Of a stretch of 64,000 bases of DNA, positions 50,931-59,440 are shown one piece after another. Origin of the DNA: an uncultured Muribaculaceae bacterium. Lineage in GTDB: Bacteria; Bacteroidota; Bacteroidia; Bacteroidales; Muribaculaceae. The notes under the pieces are model-generated. The model saw nothing but the letters and a program-made list of their open reading frames with translations. It was not told where the DNA came from and searched no databases. A program made the translations under genes and the position numbers. How positions within the stretch are numbered: position 1 is the stretch's first letter; the number at the start of each line of letters is the position of its first letter. Location of the stretch: positions 1 to 64,000 of the forward strand of contig CAJTRC010000001.1 of assembly GCA_910578365.1 (NCBI GenBank), given 5' to 3'.

Positions 50931-53291
50931 TTATTCCCGGAAGTATATCCTGCGTACCCGCGGACTGACGGAAGTTAAAATTTCATACGGAATTGTGCCT
51001 TGAACATCGCTCAGACGGTGTATCGGAGCTGCCGGGCCGAATATTTCCACCACGTCGCCTACCTGCACGCCCGGGACATCGGTCACGTCTATCATGCAGA
51101 GGTCCATGCATATGCTGCCTATTGTCGGGCACATGGTGCCGCGTACGGCAAACGACGCCGCACCACAGCCGAAATGACGGTCGATACCATCGGCGTAGCC
51201 TATGGGTATGGTGGCTACCACCGAGTCGCGCTTCAGCAGCCCGCGTCTGCCATAGCCAATAGTGGTGCCGGCAGGCCAGGAGCGTTTTGCTATTACCGTG
51301 GTACTGAGGCGAGCCACAGTTTCGAGCGCCGGATTCTCGCCCAGAGGGTCGACACCGTACAGGCCTATGCCCAGTCGGACCATGTCGTAGTGATACTGCG
51401 GATATCGGCTTATGCCGGCAGTATTGAGTATGTGGCGTTTGAACGGGTAGGGCATCAGCGACAGCATCAGATCGGTCATCGAGGCGTAGTTGTTGAGCTG
51501 CATCTCGGTATAGTCGTCCATGTCAATGCAGTCGGCAGTGGCCAGATGCGAGAATACCGATTCGACCCGCAGAACCGACGGATCGCTGAGGTATCGGCAC
51601 AGTTCGGGCAGTTCCGACTGGATGAAGCCCAGACGGTGCATGCCGGTGTCGAGTTTGATATGTATGGGATAGTTGGTGATGCCTCTTCGCCGTGCCTCGT
51701 TTTTAAGGGTGAAATACTCTTTGAGCGAAAATACCGTGGGTTCAAGCCGGCGGTCGAACAGGGCGCTGTAGTTGTTGGTTATGGGGTTGAGCACCAGTAT
51801 AGGCATTGTTATGCCTGCCCGGCGCAATTCCACGCCTTCGTCGGCCACCGCTACCGCCAGATAGGCGGCCCGGCAGCTTTGTAGAGTCTTGGCCAGTTCG
51901 AGCGACCCCACGCCGTATGCAGAGGCCTTTACCATGGCTATCAGTCCGGTGCCGGGTGCGAGCAGACTGCGGTAATAGTTGAAGTTGTGGGCAGCGGCAT
52001 CGAGATTTATTTCCATGATGGTGTCGTGACGCGGCGATTCAAGTACATCCTTTATGCACGAGAATCCGCTGTCGGGCGCACCCTTTATCAGTATGAGCTC
52101 GGAGTTGAAACGGTCAATGTCGTATTTGCTCAGAAATTCGCTGGGATCATAAAGAAATTCTTTGGCAATCAGCGGGTCGAACATCTCGCGGCGGCGATAA
52201 ATTTCAGGCCCGACTGCAATCATGCGCGTAACGCCATAATCGTGCAGCAGGTCGTTGGCTTGGCGGTAGAGCGAGTCGAGGTCCTGGCCGTACCAGTGCT
52301 GCAGGTCACCGAGAATTACGGTGAGTGTACGGCCGGAGGTAGTGCGCCGCCGCATGTAGTCGAGGGCGTCGCGCAGCGAACGCAGGTCGGAAGTAAAGGC
52401 ATCGAACAGCATCAGGCAGTCGTTGAGGCCTTCGTGCACGTCGATACGTGAATTTACCTCTGCGACATCGCGCAGCAGTTCATCGGCCTGACGTTCATAT
52501 CCAAGCGCCTGAAGGGCCGCTTTGGCCAGTGCCTTGTTGATGCGTTCAGGGGTATATGGCGAGCAGCTTACCGGAATAAGCACAGCCTGCGGACAGGCGT
52601 TTTTCACCAGTTCGTTGATTTGCGGATGGCAACAGGCATCGTACAGCAGGGTACGGCATCCGGCAAAGAGCTTGAGTTTCTGGCGAATCTTCTCTTGGCG
52701 CGACTCAAATCCTGAATCGTGCATGTCGGTGATGCTTGTGAGTATTCCCATCTGCGGATTGATGGCTTCCATCGAAAGCTGTATCTGACCGGGGCCGTCG
52801 ATGCCCACCTCCACAATGTTGTGGTCGTGCTGCGAGTTGAATTCCCACAAGCTCAGGGCCACGCCAATATGGCTGTTCCAGCTTCTGGGGCTTCGCACCG
52901 GGTCCTCGAGTTTCAACAATGCCTGATAAATCAGTTCTTTCACCACCGTTTTGCCGCGGCTGCCGGTAATGGCGATGTTGATGCCGTGGCAACGGCTGTC
53001 GCGCATCATGGCTCCGAGGCTAAGCATAGCCTTCGTAACATCGGGTACAACCAGCCAGATAATATCGGGCCCGGAGGCACCTTCAGCCAGTTCGTCGGGT
53101 ATATGCTCGACTATGAATGCTCTGACTCCACGCAGGTACATATCGGATATATATCGGTGGCCGTCGCCGGTGGCAGTGCGGACAGCGGCGAACACAGTAT
53201 GGACAGGGTCGGTAAGGGCGCGGCTGTCGCTAATCATAAAGGTCAGATTTTTCAAATCCGCAAAAGCGGACTTTGCGTCATTGTAAATCAT
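50931..53291 (-). CDS. murF-alr: Bifunctional MurF ligase / alanine racemase
   Basis: The 786-residue fusion starts with MurF (to about 425): SDSRALTDP, ATP loop TGSRGKTVVKEL near 108, and the Mur ligase central and C-terminal domains. Alanine racemase follows, with the PLP Lys in MVKASAYGVG near 452 and catalytic Tyr in IGYADGIDR near 697. Alr makes D-alanine, and MurF adds D-Ala-D-Ala to the UDP-muramyl tripeptide. The fusion is typical of Bacteroidetes. Arg replaces the usual Asn in the MurF loop GSNGKT. It overlaps the GSCFA gene stop by 4 bp. Confidence 0.95.
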   Translation of the reverse strand: MIYNDAKSAFADLKNLTFMISDSRALTDPVHTVFAAVRTATGDGHRYISDMYLRGVRAFIVEHIPDELAEGASGPDIIWLVVPDVTKAMLSLGAMMRDSRCHGINIAITGSRGKTVVKELIYQALLKLEDPVRSPRSWNSHIGVALSLWEFNSQHDHNIVEVGIDGPGQIQLSMEAINPQMGILTSITDMHDSGFESRQEKIRQKLKLFAGCRTLLYDACCHPQINELVKNACPQAVLIPVSCSPYTPERINKALAKAALQALGYERQADELLRDVAEVNSRIDVHEGLNDCLMLFDAFTSDLRSLRDALDYMRRRTTSGRTLTVILGDLQHWYGQDLDSLYRQANDLLHDYGVTRMIAVGPEIYRRREMFDPLIAKEFLYDPSEFLSKYDIDRFNSELILIKGAPDSGFSCIKDVLESPRHDTIMEINLDAAAHNFNYYRSLLAPGTGLIAMVKASAYGVGSLELAKTLQSCRAAYLAVAVADEGVELRRAGITMPILVLNPITNNYSALFDRRLEPTVFSLKEYFTLKNEARRRGITNYPIHIKLDTGMHRLGFIQSELPELCRYLSDPSVLRVESVFSHLATADCIDMDDYTEMQLNNYASMTDLMLSLMPYPFKRHILNTAGISRYPQYHYDMVRLGIGLYGVDPLGENPALETVARLSTTVIAKRSWPAGTTIGYGRRGLLKRDSVVATIPIGYADGIDRHFGCGAASFAVRGTMCPTIGSICMDLCMIDVTDVPGVQVGDVVEIFGPAAPIHRLSDVQGTIPYEILTSVSPRVRRIYFRE

Positions 53292-54169
53292 AGCAATGGT
53301 CGGTGCGCCTCGCGAAGGCGTGCGGCATGTCTGCGACTGGCCTCCTCGAGGGTTTCTTTTGAAAAATATGTTTGTGAAAATATATTATATATGTACTCCA
53401 CGGCCATTGCCGAGGGGTGCTTGAGGTCATCGGCATAGAAACGGTAGTCGCGCAAATCGTCGACTACAGCCTCGTAGGCAGGAAAGTATTCAACCCCTTC
53501 CAGGGCATCGGCGGCAAGCAACAGAGTTGCTTTACTGAGCTGATTGCCGTGGAGCCCATCGGCCAGGTGCCTGATGGGGCTGACCGTAGCCATAACGTGC
53601 TTGCCCATATCGCGCAGGCGATGCACCAGCGGCTGCCACATTGCCGTTATATCGGCAGGATTCATGCGCCGGCGCACGAACTCCGAGGCCGGAAGTTTAT
53701 GGCAGTTGCCGGCAACCTTGCCATTCGATATTATCTCGAAGCACCAGGCAGTGCCGAAAGTAATGATTATGGTTCGGGCACGGGCAAAGTTCCGGGCTGC
53801 CTCACAGCATTCTGTGTTTATTCTGCACAAAAGTGCATCGGGATCGTCGCCGCTGTAGCGCAGTGGAAAGTCGAGAGCATGCCATTGGCCATCGCCTGCG
53901 AGGGTGAGGTCAGAGGCATTATAGGCTTCGGCCGACTCAGATACAGAGCCATCGGATTCGGTAATCGAAAGCAGTCGGCTGATGAAAGCGTGCAACGATG
54001 CGGGGTTGTACAGCGAACCCATAGGGTTGTGGCATACATCGAAGCCGTCGTCGCAAAGCCGTTGGCCTATGTTGTCGCTGAAGCATGAGCCTAACAGCAT
54101 CACACCGCCATCGCCGTGGGCAATGCGGTGTGTGCTGCGGGGTAGTTCGGTTTCGGTTCTGAATTTCAT
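53288..54169 (-). CDS. GSCFA-domain protein
   Basis: The 293-residue cytoplasmic protein carries the family-naming motif as LGSCFSDNIG near 27 and a hydrolase-like segment (TFGTAWCFE) near 155. The fold resembles SGNH-type esterases, with the Ser of GSCFS a candidate nucleophile, but no reaction is known. Its position between a PorE-like protein and murF-alr, with 2-bp and 4-bp junctions, suggests an envelope role. Confidence 0.82.
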   Translation of the reverse strand: MKFRTETELPRSTHRIAHGDGGVMLLGSCFSDNIGQRLCDDGFDVCHNPMGSLYNPASLHAFISRLLSITESDGSVSESAEAYNASDLTLAGDGQWHALDFPLRYSGDDPDALLCRINTECCEAARNFARARTIIITFGTAWCFEIISNGKVAGNCHKLPASEFVRRRMNPADITAMWQPLVHRLRDMGKHVMATVSPIRHLADGLHGNQLSKATLLLAADALEGVEYFPAYEAVVDDLRDYRFYADDLKHPSAMAVEYIYNIFSQTYFSKETLEEASRRHAARLREAHRPLL

Positions 54170-54171
54170 TT

Positions 54172-56154
54172 TCAGTACATCTGGTAGTCAATTGAAAGTA
54201 CCTGGAATTCGGTGCGCCGGTTTATCTGGTCGGCGGCCTCCTGATCTTCAGGCGAAAGAGTCAGAATAAAGTCTTCCGATAAGGTTACTCCTTCGTCGAA
54301 CTGCGGATATTCTTTGTTGATGCGTTTTGTAACCATCTTGGGGCGCGATTCGCCATACCCCTGCGACTGCAGTCGGTCGGAGGCTATACCTACCGAAATC
54401 AGATATTCGATAACCGACTGTGCACGGCGGCTCGACAGGTTCAGATTGTATTCATCGCTGCCTTTACGGTCGGTGTGCGAAGCCATCTCGATGGTAACGT
54501 TCGGATTGTCGCGCAGCACCTGGGCCAGTTCATCGAGGGACTGTTTCGATTCCGGGCGCAGAGTGGCCTTGTCGAAGTCGTAAAATATATTGTCGACAAC
54601 CTGAGGCTTGTTGATTGACGCCAGCACAAAGTCCACGCCGTACTCAGCGTCTTCCTCGGCGTCATCGGCAGTGAACTCCTGCTTCTGGTTAAGGTATCCT
54701 TTTGCTCCGGCCAGCATCACATAGCTTACCCCGCGCTGAAGCGGGAACGAGAACGAGCCATCGGTTTTTGCTACTTGCTTCTGGTTACTTCCGTCGTTGC
54801 CTACAATTCGTATTATGGCATTTGGCACAGGTTCGTCGTCTTTGTCTACAACCCAGCCGCTGATTATGATTTTCAAATCAGGCAGTTCAAATGAATATAT
54901 ATGGTCATAACCCTTGCCGTCGCCACGATTGCTGCTGAAAAAACCACTCTCGCCTTCGCCGAAGGTAATGCCGAAATCATCGCCAGCCGAGTTTATGGGA
55001 CGACCCATGTTGGTGACACTCCAGCCACCCGATTTGGTCAGTTCGGCACGGAAAATGTCAAGGCCGCCGTAACCGGGATGGCCGTCGGAGGCAAAATACA
55101 GTACCGAATCGGTACGCACATAAGGGAACATCTCATCGCCGGGAGTGTTTATCCACTCGCCAAGATTTTCCAGCGAACCGACACGCTCCTTGAGGTTGAT
55201 TCGCCATATATCGCGGCCACCGCTTCCGCCGGGCATGTCGCTGGTAAAGTACAGCCAGTTGCCGTCGGGCGAAACCGCTGGATGTCCATAGCTCGATAGA
55301 GTGTCGGCAGTGATTTCCAACTTTACCGGAGCGCTCCATTTGGCATCGCTGCGTTGCGAGGTATATATTTCCACGCCGGTATTGGCATTTAGTTCCCTGC
55401 GGGCTTTGGTGAGATACATGGTCGAGCCGTCGGGCGAAAAGCTCACAATTCCTTCGTCGAGCTCGCTGTTGAGTTCGCCTTCCACCGCTTCGGGCCGGTT
55501 CCATTCGCCACGCTCGTTTTTGGTCGCGCGCCATATATCGCTCTTTTTCATGCCGGTGATTTCGGAGCGTTTTGTGCCGTTCACTTTCTCGTTGGTTGTG
55601 GTGAAGTAAAGCTGGTCGTGCGAGGCATCGAAAAACATCGGGGCGAAGTCGGCTCGGCGCGAATTGAACAGTTTGGCGTTCTTGACCACATATCGGGTCT
55701 TGCCATGCTCCTTGTCAGCCGCCATGCGCGCACCGATAAGGCCTATTTTTGCTATATCGCTGTTCGGGTCATGAGCCAGATAGTCGTTGTAAGCCTTGGC
55801 AGCGGCGGCATATTTGCCCTCGGTGTGCAGGCTGCGCGCCAGCTGCAGAGTGGTCGACGAGTCGGCGGCGCCGTATCTAATTGCATTCTGATATGCCGCC
55901 GAAGCCTTCGCCGTCATGTTGATTCGCGAATAGCATTGGGCCATCTTGAGGGCAATCTCGCCACGAAGCGCCCTTTCGTCAGCCTTTTTATATTTATTGT
56001 AAAGTTTGCGATAAGTATTAGCCGCGTCGAAAAACTCGCCGCGGGCCATCTGCTCGTCGGCAGTCGCTATTTTCGGACCGCCGCATGACACTGCTAAAAT
56101 GCCGCAGGCAAGCAGCACGACGGCTGCTTTGAAAAATCGTGGATACATTGGCAT
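54172..56154 (-). CDS. OmpA-family lipoprotein with TPR, beta-propeller and CRD (PorE-like)
   Basis: The 660-residue protein has a lipoprotein signal (ILAVSC, Cys near 24), TPR helices near 30-130, and PD40/WD40-like propeller repeats near 150-420 (SPDGNWLYFTSD, VSFSPDGSTMYL). A carboxypeptidase-regulatory-like domain follows near 440-510 (GWVVDKDDEPVPNAII), then an OmpA peptidoglycan-binding domain near 540-650 (DFDKATLRPES, SHTDRKGSDEYN). This order matches PorE of the Porphyromonas type IX secretion system. General OmpA/PD40 lipoproteins share it too, so the role is probable, not proven. Confidence 0.8.
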   Translation of the reverse strand: MPMYPRFFKAAVVLLACGILAVSCGGPKIATADEQMARGEFFDAANTYRKLYNKYKKADERALRGEIALKMAQCYSRINMTAKASAAYQNAIRYGAADSSTTLQLARSLHTEGKYAAAAKAYNDYLAHDPNSDIAKIGLIGARMAADKEHGKTRYVVKNAKLFNSRRADFAPMFFDASHDQLYFTTTNEKVNGTKRSEITGMKKSDIWRATKNERGEWNRPEAVEGELNSELDEGIVSFSPDGSTMYLTKARRELNANTGVEIYTSQRSDAKWSAPVKLEITADTLSSYGHPAVSPDGNWLYFTSDMPGGSGGRDIWRINLKERVGSLENLGEWINTPGDEMFPYVRTDSVLYFASDGHPGYGGLDIFRAELTKSGGWSVTNMGRPINSAGDDFGITFGEGESGFFSSNRGDGKGYDHIYSFELPDLKIIISGWVVDKDDEPVPNAIIRIVGNDGSNQKQVAKTDGSFSFPLQRGVSYVMLAGAKGYLNQKQEFTADDAEEDAEYGVDFVLASINKPQVVDNIFYDFDKATLRPESKQSLDELAQVLRDNPNVTIEMASHTDRKGSDEYNLNLSSRRAQSVIEYLISVGIASDRLQSQGYGESRPKMVTKRINKEYPQFDEGVTLSEDFILTLSPEDQEAADQINRRTEFQVLSIDYQMY

Positions 56155-56247
56155 GAATATATATTATAATATGTAACGTACGACACTCCGAAATATTGTG
56201 AGGCGGAATTTGTAGGTATACATAGCTAATATATGCAAAATTTTAGC

Positions 56248-56255
56248 TAACTTTG
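56248..56255 (+). promoter_or_regulatory. -7 box (TAACTTTG) of the AspT/YidE gene
   Basis: A match 56 bp before the start; a short AATT repeat (about 56272-56288) lies in the leader. Confidence 0.5.
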
Positions 56256-56311
56256 TACAAAATTTTTGATAAATTAATTAATTAATTGATATTCAGATAT
56301 TTTATTGTTTT

Positions 56312-57970
56312 ATGGATTTGTTACAAATTTTCAGTCCAGGTCAGGAGGGTATAGCCAGCACTCTGGTATTGTATTCCTTTGTGATTGCAGCCGGCATTTT
56401 TATCGGTAAACTGAAAATATTCGGTGTATCGCTGGGAGTGACATTCGTGCTTTTTGTAGGAATTCTGATGGGTCATCTTGGTTATGTGGTGAACAGCGAA
56501 ATTCTTAAATTCGTGCGCGAATTCGGCCTCATACTGTTTATTTTCTCGATTGGCCTCCAGGTAGGCCCGGGCTTTTTCTCCTCATTCAAGGAGGGAGGAA
56601 TAAGGCTCAACATGCTTGCTATGACCGGTATAGCACTCAACGTGCTGATAGTGCTTGGCATTTACTACTTCGGCAATATAAACGATATCAGTGCTCTGGT
56701 TGGTGTGATGAGCGGTGCTGTGACCAACACGCCCGGTCTGGCAGCCGCACAGCAAACCATCACCACCATGACGGCCGGAGCCGAACAGGCCAATATAATG
56801 GCCTCGGGCTATGCCGCGGCTTATCCGCTCGGTGTGGTAGGCATTATTCTTGCCATGTTCGTTATCAAGGGGATATTCGGCATCAAAGTGCAGGACGAAA
56901 TTCTGGAAATCGAGCAAGACCAGGAAAGCGCCCAGCTCAAGCCCTACATAATCACCATCGAAGTAACCAACAAACTCGTAAGCGGACATACTCTGCTGCA
57001 GCTGCACGATGTGATACAGTGCAACTTTGTGGTTTCGCGTATTATGAATAAAGACGGCAAGGTGGAAATTCCGCGCTCAAGCTCGCAGATATTTACCGGC
57101 GACAGACTGCTGATTGTATGCTCGGCACAGGACGTATCGCGCTTCAAGGCTGTAATCGGTCCGGAATCCGACATGGACTGGGAGTCGAACCCCACACCGG
57201 TTTATTCGCGTCGTATAGTAGTTACAAAGAGCGAGTACAACGGCGTGGCCCTTGGTTCGCTGCGCCTGCACAACGGCTACAAACTCAACGCCACACGAGT
57301 GAACCGTGCCGGCGTGGATCTGCTGGCATCGCCCAACCTTCGTCTGCAGATGGGCGACCGAATCACCGTAGTAGGCAACCTCGACGACATCGAGCGCTTG
57401 GCTCAGCGCCTTGGCAACTCCATGAAGCGCCTCAACCAGCCTAACCTCATAACCATATTCGTGGGTATCATACTGGGTATAGTGCTTGGTTCGATTAACG
57501 TAGGTTTCGGCATGAAGCTTGGTCTGGCCGGCGGCCCGCTGGTAGTGGCCATACTGCTCAGCCGCTTCGGTTACAAGGCCAAGCTCATCACCTATACATC
57601 ATCGTCGGCATCGCTGCTTCTGCGCGAGCTCGGCATCTGCCTCTTCCTTGCATCGGTAGGTATAGCGGCCGGCAAGGGTTTTGCCGACGCCGTGTTCAAT
57701 CCTACCGGCATGTGGTGGGTAATCTGGGGTTTCATCATCACAGTGGTGCCTCTGATTGTAGTAGGTCTTATTGCCCGCGGAAAATACAAAATCAATTACC
57801 TTACAATAATGGGTCTGTTCTCGGGCGGTTGTACCGATCCCCCCGCACTGGCCTACGCCAACAACAGCACCAATAACGATGCTCCGGCAGTGGCCTATTC
57901 TACCGTTTACCCGCTCACAATGTTCCTGCGCGTGGTAGCTGCTCAGGCCCTGATACTTTGTTTAGGCTAA
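56312..57970 (+). CDS. AspT/YidE/YbjL-family membrane antiporter
   Basis: The 552-residue protein has two sets of about five to six helices flanking two TrkA-C regulatory domains (near 205-370). The duplication motif shows as GAVTNTPGLAAA near 137 and SGGCTDPPALAYAN near 508. AspT of Tetragenococcus exchanges aspartate for alanine; YidE and YbjL substrates are unknown. It has its own promoter and terminator. Confidence 0.88.
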   Translation: MDLLQIFSPGQEGIASTLVLYSFVIAAGIFIGKLKIFGVSLGVTFVLFVGILMGHLGYVVNSEILKFVREFGLILFIFSIGLQVGPGFFSSFKEGGIRLNMLAMTGIALNVLIVLGIYYFGNINDISALVGVMSGAVTNTPGLAAAQQTITTMTAGAEQANIMASGYAAAYPLGVVGIILAMFVIKGIFGIKVQDEILEIEQDQESAQLKPYIITIEVTNKLVSGHTLLQLHDVIQCNFVVSRIMNKDGKVEIPRSSSQIFTGDRLLIVCSAQDVSRFKAVIGPESDMDWESNPTPVYSRRIVVTKSEYNGVALGSLRLHNGYKLNATRVNRAGVDLLASPNLRLQMGDRITVVGNLDDIERLAQRLGNSMKRLNQPNLITIFVGIILGIVLGSINVGFGMKLGLAGGPLVVAILLSRFGYKAKLITYTSSSASLLLRELGICLFLASVGIAAGKGFADAVFNPTGMWWVIWGFIITVVPLIVVGLIARGKYKINYLTIMGLFSGGCTDPPALAYANNSTNNDAPAVAYSTVYPLTMFLRVVAAQALILCLG

Positions 57971-57991
57971 TGCAATTTACCCACTATAATG

Positions 57992-58026
57992 GCACGGCTG
58001 CGGTAAAAACCGCAGCCGTGCTGCAT
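57992..58026 (+). terminator. Intrinsic terminator of the AspT/YidE gene
   Basis: A 13-bp perfect stem (57992-58004 with 58009-58021, loop AAAA) followed by TGCATTTTT. Confidence 0.88.
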
Positions 58027-58044
58027 TTTTAAGCCTTTTTTCCT

Positions 58045-58052
58045 TATCTTTG
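58045..58052 (+). promoter_or_regulatory. -7 box (TATCTTTG) of the nitroreductase gene
   Basis: A consensus match 26 bp before the start. A -33 TTG is not evident. Confidence 0.5.
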
Positions 58053-58078
58053 CATAATAAAAACTATACAAGCTAATT

Positions 58079-58705
58079 ATGAAGAAAAACGGAATAATAA
58101 CAAACTTGGCGGCCGCGGCCGTTATGGTCGGTGTTGCTTCGTGTACAGGCACCAATCAAACTGCTGAAAATAGCAAATGCAACGCCACAGAGGCTGTGAT
58201 AGAAAATATCATGACTCGCACAAGTGTGCGCCAGTTCAGCGAAAAGGCAGTTGCCAAGGATACCCTCGACCTGCTGCTGCGAGCCGGTATGGCGGCTCCG
58301 ACAGCCGTGAACAAACAGCCCTGGGCTTATGTAGCAATTACCGACCGACAGATTCTCGACAGCCTCGACGCAGCGCATCCGCATGCACACCTGGCCGGGG
58401 CTACGGCGGCAATAGTAGTGTGTGGCGACATGAATCAAACCCTTGAAGGTCGTGCACAGGAATACTGGATTCAGGACTGTAGCGCTTCTACTGAAAATAT
58501 ACTGCTTGCAGCCCACGCTTATGGTCTTGGAGCAGTGTGGTGTGGTGTTTATCCGGATGATGAGCGTATCTCCGGCGTAAGACGTGTGCTTCAGCTTCCG
58601 GAGAATATAATTCCGCTGAATGTGATTACCCTCGGATATCCCGCAGGCGAAAACCAGCCCAAAGACAAGTGGAATCCGGAGAAAATACACTACCAGAAAT
58701 GGTAA
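58079..58705 (+). CDS. Nitroreductase-family protein with lipoprotein signal
   Basis: The 208-residue protein begins with a lipoprotein signal (MVGVASCTG, Cys near 23). It then has the flavin-binding pattern of nitroreductases: RTSVRQFSEKAV near 47, AAPTAVNKQPW near 76, and GLGAVWCGVYP near 150. Members use FMN and NAD(P)H, but a lipoprotein would lie outside the cytoplasm, where NAD(P)H is scarce. The electron donor is therefore an open point. It stands between its own promoter and terminator. Confidence 0.85.
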   Translation: MKKNGIITNLAAAAVMVGVASCTGTNQTAENSKCNATEAVIENIMTRTSVRQFSEKAVAKDTLDLLLRAGMAAPTAVNKQPWAYVAITDRQILDSLDAAHPHAHLAGATAAIVVCGDMNQTLEGRAQEYWIQDCSASTENILLAAHAYGLGAVWCGVYPDDERISGVRRVLQLPENIIPLNVITLGYPAGENQPKDKWNPEKIHYQKW

Positions 58706-58720
58706 TGGTAAATACGGCTA

Positions 58721-58756
58721 AAAATAAAGGAGAGTCACTTGACTCTCCTTTATTTT
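58721..58756. terminator. Bidirectional terminator, nitroreductase and HAD genes
   Basis: A stem of up to 17 bp (58721-58737 with 58740-58756), flanked by A and T runs. It touches the stop codon of the minus-strand gene. Confidence 0.85.
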
Positions 58757-59406
58757 TAGAGCAATCCCAGCAAATCGCATGGTTCCTCAATAATATGGTC
58801 GGCATAGGCGGCCTTCAGTTCACGCACAGGGCGGAAGCCCCAGGTGACACCCACCGATTCGACACAGGCTCGCCGGGCAGTTTCCATATCCACACCCGAG
58901 TCGCCAACATACAGGACATCGGATTTCGGAGTCGGACACATGGCCAGAGCCTCGAACACAATCGACGGGTCGGGCTTCGTAGGCACTCCGTCGTGCTGCC
59001 CCAGAACCACCTTGAAATTGTATTTGCTAAAGAAATGATTTATGAGCTGCGATACCGCCCGTTGATACTTGTTTGACGTCACGGCCAGATTAATATCGCG
59101 ACGGGTAAGTTCTTCCAGCATCAATTCTATGCCGGGATAGGGCACAGTCAAATCGCAGCAATGCTGGTCGTAAAAGGCCATGAAACGGTGGCGTGCATCG
59201 GTTACGGTTTTTTCGTCGCGAGCCTCTTCGGGGAGCGCCCGTTCAATCAGCCGGGTAATGCCGTTGCCTACCATCATAGGATATGAACTCAGCGGATGGG
59301 TAGGATAGCCCAGCTGACGCATGGCCTCGTTGGCGGAATTTCCAAGGTCGTCGATAGTATTGAGCAGTGTGCCGTCGAGATCAAATATTACAAGGCTTTT
59401 CGACAT
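58756..59406 (-). CDS. HAD-family phosphoglycolate phosphatase-like hydrolase
   Basis: The 216-residue protein has HAD motifs: FDLDGTLL near 8-15 (Asp nucleophile), VTSNK near 105, KPDP near 145, and VGDSGVDME near 170. The helical cap near 16-85 fits phosphoglycolate phosphatase and beta-phosphoglucomutase relatives. It removes phosphate from 2-phosphoglycolate or a similar small molecule. It is a single gene. Confidence 0.88.
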   Translation of the reverse strand: MSKSLVIFDLDGTLLNTIDDLGNSANEAMRQLGYPTHPLSSYPMMVGNGITRLIERALPEEARDEKTVTDARHRFMAFYDQHCCDLTVPYPGIELMLEELTRRDINLAVTSNKYQRAVSQLINHFFSKYNFKVVLGQHDGVPTKPDPSIVFEALAMCPTPKSDVLYVGDSGVDMETARRACVESVGVTWGFRPVRELKAAYADHIIEEPCDLLGLL

Positions 59407-59440
59407 AATTAAATCATTTATACGTTCAACATATAATAAC

